DNA of 64,000 nucleotides. Source: Scalesia atractyloides (Eukaryota > Streptophyta > Magnoliopsida > Asterales > Asteraceae). The stretch spans positions 45,905,194 to 45,969,193 of the forward strand of contig CAMTDV010000003.1 of NCBI GenBank assembly GCA_947069175.1. The letters run 5' to 3'. The translations under genes were made by a program, and so were the position numbers. Below the pieces are notes generated by a model that searched no databases, had not been told where the DNA came from, and worked only from the letters and a program-made list of their open reading frames with translations. Below are positions 8,896 to 19,381 of the stretch, in pieces. The first letter of the stretch is position 1; each line of letters begins with the position of its first letter.

Positions 8896-10275
8896 ATGTC
8901 CTGTGGAGCTGAACTTAAAATTGAAACTAAATCTGACGGTATTCTGTACTACCTAGATCGTATCTGGATTCCTAACCACAACAATCTTCGTGAAATTCTT
9001 ATGAATGAGGCTCACAAAACACGATACTCTATACACCCAGGAGCCGATAAGATGTATCAAGACCTACGATATACCTATTGGTGGCCTGGAATGAAAAAGG
9101 ATATTGCTGTTTTTGTTTCTAAGTGCCTTACATGTTCCAAGGTGAAAGCTGAACACCAAAGACCCTCAGGACTTCAGGTCCAACCTGAAATACCTGTATG
9201 GAAGTGGGAAAATATAACCATGGACTTCATTACCGGGTTACCTCGCACTTCTGGTGGGTATGACACTATATGGGTAATAATTGACCGACTTACAAAATCA
9301 GCTCACTTTATTCCTATCCACGAAGATTTCAAGAACGAAAAGCTTGCTCGTATTTATATCAGCGAAATCATAAGCCGACATGGGGTACCGTTAAGCATTA
9401 TTTCTGATCGTGATGGTCGTGTCACTTCACGAACATGGCAAGCAGTACAAGCCGCTATAGGTACGCGATTAGATCTCAGTACCGCCTATCATCCTCAAAC
9501 TGATGGTCAATCTGAACGCATCATTCAAACTCTTGAAGATATGCTTCGAGCATGTGTTATAGACTTCAAGGGAAATTGGGACGCTCATCTACCATTAGTC
9601 GAATTTTTGTACAACAACAGCTATCAGTCAAGCATCGGCATGGCACCTTTTGAAGCCTTATATGGTCGTAAGTGCCGATCTCCAGTATGTTGGCACGAAA
9701 TTGGGGAAGCTCAAATCACTGGTCCAGAATTGATTCAAGAAACCACGGACAAGATCCATCAAATTCGAAACAATCTTCTAGCGGCTCAGAGTCGTCAAAA
9801 GAGTTATGCAGACAAACGACGGAAGCCTTTAGAGTTTAACATTGGTGATCATGTATTTCTAAAAGTATCACCGTGGAAGGGAGTAGTTCGTTTTGGTCAA
9901 AAAGGCAAGCTAGCACCACGCTACGTAGGACCTTTCAAGATACTAGAAAGAGTAGGACCTGTAGCATACAAGCTTGATCTACCAGAAGAACTCAACAGGA
10001 TTCATCCCACATTCCACGTATCTAACTTGAAGAAGTGCCTCGCTGATGAAAACCTCCACATTCCTCTGGAAGATATTCAGATTGATGAATCTATGCATTT
10101 TATTGAAAGACCAGTAGAAATCATGGACTTCGGGGAGAAACGTCTACGACGGAGTCGCATTCCAATTGTTAGGGTACGCTGGGAGTCGAAACGGGGACCT
10201 GAGTTTACTTGGGAACGTGAAGACTCAATGCGTGAAAAATACCCGCATCTTTTTCCTACTACTTCTACTACTTAA
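8896..10275 (+). pseudogene. Gypsy-A integrase with chromodomain tail (open but orphaned)
   Basis: A 459-codon open frame, the best preserved part of the element. The N-terminal HHCC zinc motif is visible (HKTRYSIH, then CLTCSKVK). The catalytic core has MDFITGLP (D), SDRDGR (D) and HPQTDGQSE (E). The C-terminus carries the GPF/Y-type segment (PRYVGPFKILERVGPVAYKL) and a chromodomain-like end (VRVRWESKRGPEFTWERE) before TAA. It is the 3' part of a polyprotein and has no start of its own in the family; the ATG at 8896 is an internal Met. Chromoviral integrases are thought to use this tail for targeting to chromatin. Confidence 0.9.
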
Positions 10276-10294
10276 ATTTCGGGACGAAATTCCT

Positions 10295-10308
10295 AAAAGT
10301 AGGGGATA
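10295..10308 (+). other. Polypurine tract of gypsy-A
   Basis: aaaagtaggggata directly before the 3' LTR. It is the plus-strand primer site of reverse transcription. Confidence 0.8.
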
Positions 10309-10492
10309 CTGTAACATTTGTCGAAAACGGGTTCCCAAACCCGCTCCGTTTTGTAATCGAATATCAAGTTATAAATGTCACGTTGCGTATTTATGGTTAT
10401 TTTGATTTTTAATGATACATAATTAATAAACAAACTAAACTATAAAAATTATAATTGAAAAAAAATAACAATAAACTAATTAAAAATAAAAT

Positions 10493-10571
10493 GTGGCTGC
10501 CGGATTCGAACCCGGGTCAGCCGGGTTGAAACCCAAAGATTTAACACTCACACGCATAACCACTCCGCCAC
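10493..10571 (-). other. tRNA-like module T1 in the gypsy-A 3' LTR
   Basis: Same antisense class-II tRNA-like sequence as 2319-2399. It has lost one base in the T-arm (GGGTTCGAATCC instead of GGGTTCGAGTCCC on the minus strand). Confidence 0.6.
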
Positions 10572-11415
10572 TTGTTTGTTTCTGTCAACTCTAGGAAACA
10601 AATGAGTCTTATATACAAACTTAGATGAACCGGTTGCGCCAACTGAAAACCTAAATCGGCTATTCAACCGTCTAAAACGTTTGAATAATCGCGATTTCAG
10701 GTTTATAACCGATGCACCGATAATTCCAATCAATTTTGCCTTGAATGAAACTTGAATTCGGGAGTGAAGCGGTTTAATAACCGAAAACTTTCAATTCTTG
10801 GATTACTTCCATTCTAGTACTCCTTCGCGACTCACAAACACTCTGCACACCTCCAATTACATTTCCGCACAATTTTCAGTCCACCGGAGAAGCTATTTGA
10901 ACTCGCCGGAAATATTCTGCAAGTCGCCGAAAAACCGTACTCTTCATCAAAACAGTAAGTCTTTCAATTTCTTCGTGATCTAACAATTGTTAAGCTATTT
11001 CTAACTCAAACCTTTCAATTGAAATCGAATTCAGACACTGTTAACAGATAATTCCAGTTCGCCGGAAAATTTCTGGAAATCTTTATCTTCGTCTGTGAAA
11101 CGGTAAGGACCTTCAAACACACTGTTAACATTTGTTTAGCACTTCAATTTCATGATTAGCTAATTAAAACGATTAATTGATTTGCTCAGTTGAAGTTCTT
11201 GCAAACAGAGACCGACGCCTTGCCGGAACTCTGTAATAAATCGTTCACCGGTATGTTAACCTCTAATTATCATCTCTGCTATCTCATGTTAGTCTGTGCA
11301 ATGTTTAACAATCGAATTAACAAGATTTAATGGTGTAATCTGCTGTCGGTAAAATCCAACGAAGAAGATGAACTGTGATAACATTATAAGTATAATTAAA
11401 ATTGGTATTTAAACG

Positions 11416-11805
11416 GGTTAGACACACAGTCCAGCGGTGGACTGTGTGCAAATAATACGCACACGTCACGAGTTCGATCCCTGATACGCGCACCCTCTAT
11501 GTAATAAAATGCCTTTTTGATTAAAACTGAACCGGGTTAACTCCGTAAGTTGTTAAGTATAATAAAATTTGTATATTAACCAAGTTAGACACACAGTCCA
11601 GCGGTGGATTGTGTGTAACGTTAAAGCGCAGGTCCCGGGTTCGATGAATTAAAATGTTTTTGAAATTAAAAGAATTTTGGATAAATTGAATTAATGTATA
11701 AGTATAATTAAAAACAGATTTATTACGGGTTAGACACGTAGCTCAGTTGGTAGAGCTGCGTGCACGCGTACGGGAGGTCTCGGGTTCGAGCCTCACCCAG
11801 CTCAT
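11416..11805 (+). other. tRNA-like modules T2-T4 in the gypsy-A 3' LTR
   Basis: T2 at about 11416-11494 keeps the perfect hairpin. T3 at 11583-11645 is truncated: a 24-bp segment between two GGTTCGA copies is gone, and the hairpin has one changed base (GGATTGTG). T4 at 11729-11805 keeps the canonical D-arm TAGCTCAGTTGGTAGAGC and the GGGTTCGAGCC B box. Confidence 0.6.
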
Positions 11806-12949
11806 ACATATACACGTTCGAACCGGTCAAACAGCCAACCGTCAACGTCAACCCAAAAAGTCAACATATTTTTATATTTTTAATTATTTAATTTAATTTA
11901 AAAATCAATTAAAAATACTTAAAAATAATGTTTTTAAAGATAGGAAATAGCCTTAAACTCACAAAAATATATCTAAAAATTCTATTAAAATCCTTAATAA
12001 AATCCACTCATTTACTATATTTTCCGTTATTATTTAGGTTAGTTAATTCTCGTTGTTCATCTTTCCAACTCGTGCGCATCTCACCATCTCCAAATCAAAC
12101 GCACCCAATGTGAGTGAATCTTTACAAATTCCCCGTTTTAATCACGTTTTGGGGTGTATCATGTGTCATGCTATATACTATATTTAAATCATTGTGCATA
12201 CAACATATCATGAACAAATGTGTATTCAGCTTGTTTCAACTGTTTGTGTGGTTATTGTTAGATTCAATTTATTATTTTCAGTACATGCAATTTCATAGGC
12301 CGCCGCTCCCCATTACATTATGAGCGTTGAGCATGTTCCCCATTACATTATGAGCGTGAACCTGGCGTGCCCACATACGATCGGTTCCGTTTGATTGAGC
12401 CTTGATCGCACAGACATTTATCATTTTCAGTACATGCAATACGATCGGCTCCGTTTGATTGAGCCTTGATCGCACAGTTTCATTCATGTTATTTATTGTA
12501 TGATGTTGGTATGTTAATGTATGCTATCATGTGTTACTGTATGTTATAGTTGTGATTGCAATTGCTACTGCTTGACTATTTATATTTGCTCATTCATGAT
12601 TATGCACAATTTTTCCTTGATAAACTAACAAGAAAATCAATAATAAATGTTTATCTAACAAGGTTCACTCGCCAACTTATGTTGACCCAAAAAACCCCAT
12701 TTTTACACATGATACAGGTGAACCAGCTGCAGCAAGAAACACTTATGATTGGACTAGAAGAATAAAATGAGTTAGAGTTTGGAATTGTTTTGTTTGGTTT
12801 ATTTTCTTTGTATTGTATGGACATGTTTGGATATTTGGGAATGTAATTTTGACTTTAATAAATATGAAACATATTAGTAAATATCATGAGCTTTGGTGAT
12901 AACCCAATTATGCCCCGACTCTTATTCCGCTGCGGGTCGGGGTGTGACA

Positions 12950-14087
12950 AAAGAAAACATTTAAAGTATCAATAGGGGTTTCGTGTTGTAATTTACGTAA
13001 ATAAATTGTAGGGTGAGAAATTGTTTAGATAAATAATAAGGTTCGAGGTTTATGCATAAATGAGGAAAATTTACTTAATGATAAAGAGGTTTAGGTATAA
13101 ATTTAAATCGATTAGTTGTCATGAAAGTTGTCGACAATAGGGAAAGGGTGATGCTTTATTGTGACGTGATCATGAAAGTTACGTTTGAGCATGTAAGTAT
13201 TGTATAACACGTATGAGTTCACATAGGTGACATAAGCATAACAAGTATTCGATAGTATAAACACATATGATCGCGTAAGGAGTATGAATTTAGTTGGTTT
13301 GCGAGAATTACTATTGTTTTTTATTGAGAAGATGTGCGAATTGTGCATCGGGTTCGAAATGAACGAGATAACAAGTATTAAAATATATAGAAATTGAGAT
13401 AGCATAAAAGATAGACTTAGTAAAATATTGGAGTGCTTTGGGTTGAGAAGCGTTGACTATTCTAAAATTGAAGATCCTTTCAAATTAGAAGAACGTGCTT
13501 TGGCCTATAGGTAAAATTCTCTCGTCGAGAAGCGATTAACGGCATTTTACACTTCCAATTACTACACGTATGTAATTGATTGAAAAATCAAAACTTTGGC
13601 GAGAATTGAAAATCGAGGAATGGGACTAGTTATCAAGATGTGGGTATCACTCCTAACTTGATAATTTCGTTCCTTAAACGTGGTTGGTACTTACCAAATG
13701 AGGAGCAAATTCCGACTCGTTGGTAAGGGTCCACTAGAGCATGAAATGGAAATATTCCATCAAGGTATGGATATCACTCCTAACTTGATGGTGTAATTTT
13801 ATGAAATATCGAATACGCGGATTGAGAGTGATTTCCAAAGTGCGGGTTTCACCCCTATTTTTGTGAGATCGTCTCGTTTGTTGTATGAGTGTCTTCAAGT
13901 CTTCAAGTGTGTATATTGTGTAAATGTTTTAGGAAAGACATATTATATATATTAAGACAAAAAGGAATAGGAAGAAGCAAAGTAGGAAGAATAACATTTT
14001 AAGCAAGAATGAAGAATGGTCAAGTTTGGTCCCTTAAACTATAGACTAGGTCGAACATGGCAATTCTACCTAATTCCCTATTGTAAT
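12950..14087 (-). mobile_element. LARD internal region, right piece of copy 1
   Basis: Non-coding. It begins with the right AAAGA duplication of gypsy-A and aligns by eye with 18227-19365. Landmarks include caagatgtgggtatcactcc near 13637 and 18911. No protein-coding signal was seen in either strand. Confidence 0.75.
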
Positions 14088-14100
14088 GGCTCTGATACCA
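14088..14100 (-). other. Primer-binding site of LARD copy 1
   Basis: Minus strand TGGTATCAGAGCC, three bases from the LTR edge at 14104. The same spacing and sequence occur in gypsy-A. Confidence 0.85.
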
Positions 14101-14103
14101 ATC

Positions 14104-16195
14104 TGTCACACCCCAACCAATGACGGAAACATCAGAGGGAGACGAAATAGATTGTTCAAGGCATCATAACACTATTTGCGACAATATTTAAATCAAACCC
14201 ATTTCATTTCATAAGAAAATTGTCAATTACAACACGAAAGTCAAATACAACAAGTTCAACAACATAAATCTTAGCATTCTAGATGTGTTTCTATGCCGTC
14301 CCTACTAAGTTTCATCATGATCAATATCCTTAACCTTCGAAATCTTAAAAGTATAGTTCGATACAAAGTATTGGCGAGTACACAAGTTTTATATAGCATA
14401 AGTATGAAAAGATTTAAACGAATCCACATGTTAAGCAAGCATACTAGATTAATGTAAACATGGCATGGGATCTATAAGTCAACCCTCGCGTGTCACCACA
14501 AAATAGAATAAACTTAACATGACCTCAAGAATACGGGTGGTGCGTTACTCCTATAGCGCTATACATGTTAAGGGGAGGCCCGTACGTAGTTAATGACAAA
14601 TAGCATCACACAAGAATGTTCCAAGTATACAAATCGTGTATAACGTAACTATAGCATGTATAATGGATTGTTTGTGTGATTGCATAAAAGTATAAGTGTG
14701 ATTGTGTGTACTTTGATAGACTAACATGTTGCACCCAAATGTTTAAAGCGTAAAAAGAGTGTTCGAGTGTACTCACGGTTTTGCAAGCTTCCACTTGGTA
14801 TTTCCGTAAAGTGTTAGGGAGTTCGGAGGATGGAGCACCGAGTTATCCTACAAGAGGAAAACGTAAGTTGGTCAGTATTCGAATGATAACGGAGGATTTA
14901 GGAATTTAATTACACTAAAGTATGTATACGGGAAAATAATTATCTAGACTTAAATCTCGTTCTTGACACTATAGTACCCATTCGGGTTGATGGGTTTTCA
15001 TGGGTTAGGATACCCATTAGAATCGTAACGAGAAATTAAGTATATAGGTGATGTAACCTATTACCATGACTGATAATCATTCCATTGCCATCAAGAGTTC
15101 GGTTAGTGTATATATATTATATAGTATACGTAATCATATTTATCATGGAAGTTCATAGAAGTCATGCATGGAGGTAGGAGGATAACCTTCCTTTAACCTC
15201 TTTAGTATAGTTCACCAATGCACAAGTCGTCTCAAGGACGACAAGGATGGTCATGAATAAGTTTAACATAAAAGTAAAAGTCGAAAATAATCAAAATCAT
15301 CAAGTGAGGTGGTGGATTGAAGGTAGGATAACCAAGGCTTCCAAGTAATCATACACTACCAACCCAAGTCTTGTTTCAAGATCAAGCTTAGAAGGATACA
15401 ACACTTGTGGGTTGAAACCCTATTAAAACAAAAGGTTCTTACACTTGGGACCTCAAATAGGGGGATGTTCCAAGTTGGTTTTCCATGGAAAACCTATGGA
15501 AACATTCCCAAAGGTGATTCAAGTGTTAAGAAAGAAGAAAGATCAAAGAAGGGAGGTAAGGGTGAGTTAGAACTCACTTTTGAAAGCCTTGAACTTTCAG
15601 ATGGAGAGAGAGCTTTAGAGAGAAGAAGAGAAGTGTTTGACTTGTGAAATGATGTGGGAGGAGGTGGTATTTATAGTTGAGCTTTGGGGATGTTGTTAGT
15701 TGGGTGCTTTAATGAAAAAAACACAAATTGGACTAATCCATGGGCTAGAAACCACTTTCTCCGGATTATTCCCTTTCGCGGCCACGAGAGGGTGAAGAAG
15801 AATCGGTTGCGTGCTGCGAGAAGTCTGGCGGGCCACGAGAGAGTTTCACATGGTCGGTCGCGGGTCGCGAGGAGGGTTATTCTAGAAGCTTCTTTGGTTT
15901 TTGATATTTTTAGTCCTTGAACTTGGTTTAACTTGTCATTTTTGCATGTTTTAAGTATATAACGCATATAAGTATGATTCGAGTATCGAGTGTGAATATA
16001 TGAGTCTTTGCACGTATAACAAGTATCAGTTTAAACGATTGAATGTATGTAAGGCATGTAAATATATCAAGTATGAATTTTTATTACGATTCAAGTCTCG
16101 GATTACAAAATTGGGAAAAGAAATACGAATACAAGTTTCCAAATATAGAAATATGGTTATACTTTCTAATTAAGGAAAGTACGAAAAGCGAGGCA
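14104..16195 (-). repeat. LARD middle LTR (2092 bp)
   Basis: On the minus strand it starts TGCCTCGCTTTTCG and ends GGTTGGGGTGTGACA. The PBS is on its left and the polypurine tract on its right. A TATA box lies at 15666-15676. An 80-codon open frame at 15405-15647 runs antisense, over the CT-rich leader downstream of the TATA box. It is partly kept in the other LTR, but no family is recognised and its position argues against a gene. Confidence 0.85.
15666..15676 (-). promoter_or_regulatory. TATA box, LARD middle LTR
   Basis: Minus strand CTATAAATACC, followed 30-60 bp downstream by a CT-rich stretch typical of a plant 5' UTR. The same arrangement lies at 20938-20948 in the other LTR. Confidence 0.6.
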
Positions 16196-19100
16196 TTATA
16201 GTCTCCCCTCCTTTAGGAAATTTCATCTCGAATTAAGAGGAAGACTTTGGAAAGATATCATTTTGGTGAAAACATTAGGCCAAAAGAAAATCATGATTTT
16301 GAAGTTTAATGTTTATAAATGTGCAAATATGTATCAGAATTTTGAGGATAAAAACGGTAGGTTCGTGAAAGTACTTTGTTTTGAGTAAGGTGTTTTGAGA
16401 CGCCAATCGTAAGTGTGTGTAAGAATAAGTAAAAACATGCATGTGTGTGTGTGTAAGCAAGTGAGTTTAACTGGGTCTTGACAAATCATTGTAAGGAATA
16501 TTTCAAAAGAGTGCGACCTAAGTGGAAGGTTTTAGTATAACTAAGGATGTATTTTGATTAAATGAGTGGTCCGCACCAAAAGTTGTATGAAAAGTTCTGT
16601 CAGTTCTAAGGCGTATTAGTAAAATCACTTGTGATAGAAAATGTTTATTGGGGAGAAACTAGGATGTTAATATTTATGGTTTCTAAAAGGCTTTGGCGGT
16701 AATAGACTGACTAGTTGCAGTTTGTGCGTAGATAAAAGGTGGAAGATAGTTTTTAAAAAAAAGAACATTTGACAAGATTGAGCAGGTGGGGACGTTTATA
16801 AAAATGGATTGAATGTTTAGGCTAATTCACTGTAAATAAAATTTGGGTGAAAGGTTAAGGGAAGAATTGGGAATATCGTGGTACGATAGTGAATGATTCG
16901 GTAGGTGTATGCCAGGGGTAAAAATGGTATGAATATCGGATAAAATGCGAACATGGAATGTTGAGGGATGCTAGTGATAGTTGTAGCGGTTAAAGCTAAC
17001 GGTTTTGAGAATGAAGCTTTGTCATGGGTAATCGAGTACTAATCATTTCGAAGTGGGGTAACCAAAGTTTGTTATGAATCAAATGTATTTATCAAGGTCC
17101 GTGAAATCACCGAATTTCTCATGGCACGTTTTACAAAAGTTTGGTAACATAGTAGGGACACTTATATATAGGAAGTACCAGCGGCGTTTCCACCATGTTC
17201 ACACCATGTTATGTTCGTTTCGCTATCCGATGTCATGTTACGTTCCGTGTTGCGATACATAGTAGAACCCACTATGGTTTTCATGCGCCTACAGCATAAT
17301 CCCGTGTACACCCGCGATTATTTTGGTTTGTGCATGATCCACACATTTTATACTAGTAGTGTATGGGTCAGGTTACATTTAGTATTACAAGCAAAAGGTG
17401 TGTAAGATAGCGTATAAAAATTAAGCATGTAAGCATGATTGTAGGTATGTATGAGCGTGTCGAACGTAAGCGAAACCACTTAGGTTATGCCTACTTATAG
17501 ATTTCAAGTATGACTAACAAGTAGTGCGAATTTATAAATTTTGAGTGTGATTGAAGACAAATACGTATAACATTAGCATGTAGTATCGAGCGTATAGGTG
17601 GAATAAAATGGGATTTAACATATATGAGTACCATGAAGTTGCGAGTGTGTAAAATACGAAGTGTAATAATGATTTGTGTAATATTATCATGTAACATTGA
17701 TTACATAAATAGAAACGTGTAAGGCAATAAGCATGTGTATGGTTGCTTGAGTCAAAACATTGAGTTGGTTGAATTAAAATACGTCGGGTTTGTCGGGAAC
17801 GAAGGACCAAAATTGTGAATGTCGGGTGAATATTGAGAAAAGTATTAATTTTTGATGTAAAATGTGGTTTGTAAAAAGAAATGTCACTTTTGTTTTAAAA
17901 TTCGTATTCGCATATGAAATTTCCTTACCCATGTGTTCAGATTTAGATTTCCATATTTTGAAAAGGTTGTAAAATATTGAGCTTGCTTTATTTTAATTAT
18001 TGATGCTAGAAAAGTCGTGTTTTGAAAATTTTCATATAAAATTAAAATTTTGAAAAGTATTTTAGCAAAGTACTTGTTGGTTTCTTGTTGGAAATATAAT
18101 GTCTTTATAATGGTAGTATAAAGTGAGTGTGTTTTGGACGAGTTATGAAAATCGAGGGCAAGAGGTTTGTTTGACCAACTAAGTTGATAGGTAGCATTTC
18201 ATAAAGATTTTGAAAAATTGTGAAATAAAACGTTTAAAGTATCATTAGGGGTTTCGTGTATGTAATTTACGTAAATAAATTGTAGGGTGAGAAATTGTTT
18301 AGATAAATAATAAGGTTCGAGGTTTATGCATAAATGAGGAAAATTCACTTAATGATAAAGAGGTTTAGGTATAAATCTAAATTGATTAGTTATCATGAAA
18401 GTGGTCGACAATAGGAAAAGGATGAGGCTTTACCGTGACGTGATCATGAAAGTTACGCTTAAGCATGTAAGTATTGTATAACACGTATGAGTTCACATAG
18501 GTGACGTAAGCTAACAAGTATTCGATAGTATAAACACACATGATTGTGTAAGGTGTATGAATTTAGTTGGTTTGCGAGAATTACTATTGTTTTTTATTGA
18601 GAAAGATGTGCGAATTGTGCATCGGGTTTGAAACTAATGAGATAACAAGTATTAAAACACATATAAATTGAGTAGCATAAAAGATAGACTTAGTAAAATA
18701 ATGGAGTGCTTTGGCTTGAGAAGCGTCGACTATTCCAAAGTGCATCGAAGATCCTTTCAAATTAGAAGAACATGCTTTGGCCTATAGGTAAAATGCTCTC
18801 GTCGAGAAGCGATTAACGACATTATACCCTTCGAGTTACTCCACGTCTCTAATTGATTGAAAAATCGAAACTTTGGCAAGAATTGAAAATCGAGGAATGG
18901 GACTAGTTATCAAGATGTGGGTATCACTCCTAACTTGATGATTTCGTTCCTTAAACGTGGTTGGTACTTACCAAACGAGGAGCAAATTCCAACTCGTTGA
19001 TAAGGGTCCAATAGAGCATGAAATGGAAATATTCCATCAAGGTCTGGATATCACTACTAACTTGATGGCGTAATTTTGTGAAAAATCGAATACGCGGATT

Positions 19101-19365
19101 GAGAGTGATCATCAAAGTGTGGGTTTCACCCCCATTTTGGTGAGATCGTCTTGTTTGTAGTATGTGTGTCTTCAATTCTTCAAGTGTGTATATTGTGTAA
19201 ATGTCTTAGGAAAGAAATATTATATATATTAAGACCAAAGGAAATAAGAAGAAGCAAAGTAGGAAGAATTAACATTTTAAGCCAGAATCAAGAGTGGTCA
19301 AGTTTGGTCACTTAAACTGTAGACTAGGTCGAAGATGGCAATTCTACCTAATTCCCTATAATTAT
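16196..19365 (-). mobile_element. LARD internal region, copy 2 (complete)
   Basis: About 3.2 kb of non-coding sequence between the polypurine tract (16200-16217) and the PBS (19366). It includes the approximately 1-kb block (about 16840-17830) that copy 1 lacks. That block contains short open frames with no recognisable domain. No gag or pol motif was found in any frame. Confidence 0.8.
16200..16217 (-). other. Polypurine tract of the LARD
   Basis: Minus strand CCTAAAGGAGGGGAGAC lies four bases before the LTR start at 16195. It shows that internal sequence to the right feeds into this LTR as its 3' LTR. Confidence 0.75.
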
Positions 19366-19378
19366 GGCTCTGATACCA
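19366..19378 (-). other. Primer-binding site of LARD copy 2
   Basis: Minus strand TGGTATCAGAGCC, three bases from the LTR edge at 19382. Confidence 0.85.
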
Positions 19379-19381
19379 ATC

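Larger units (their letters stand above)
2136..12949 (+). mobile_element. Gypsy-A: complete but dead Ty3/gypsy chromovirus
   Basis: Two LTRs (2136-4801 and 10310-12949), a PBS at 4805, gag-pol remains at 5611-10275 and a polypurine tract before 10310. AAAGA flanks both ends (2131-2135 and 12950-12954), a perfect 5-bp target-site duplication. The uninterrupted target is seen in the other LARD copy near 18226. The integrase ends in a chromodomain-like tail, which places it among chromoviruses (Tekay/Del-like by its long LTRs; inference). Coding capacity is lost through several stops and frameshifts and a changed RT active site. Confidence 0.95.
10310..12949 (+). repeat. Gypsy-A 3' LTR (2640 bp)
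   Basis: Starts TGTAACATTTGTCG and ends GGTCGGGGTGTGACA, followed by AAAGA (12950-12954). It differs from the 5' LTR by scattered substitutions and small indels, including a 24-bp loss in module T3 near 11645. Confidence 0.95.

Noticed and set aside
15405..15647. 80-codon frame antisense in the LARD LTR, partly shared with 20737-20919
   Set aside because: It overlies the CT-rich leader downstream of the TATA box, the charged composition follows from the purine-rich antisense strand, and the frame opening differs between copies.
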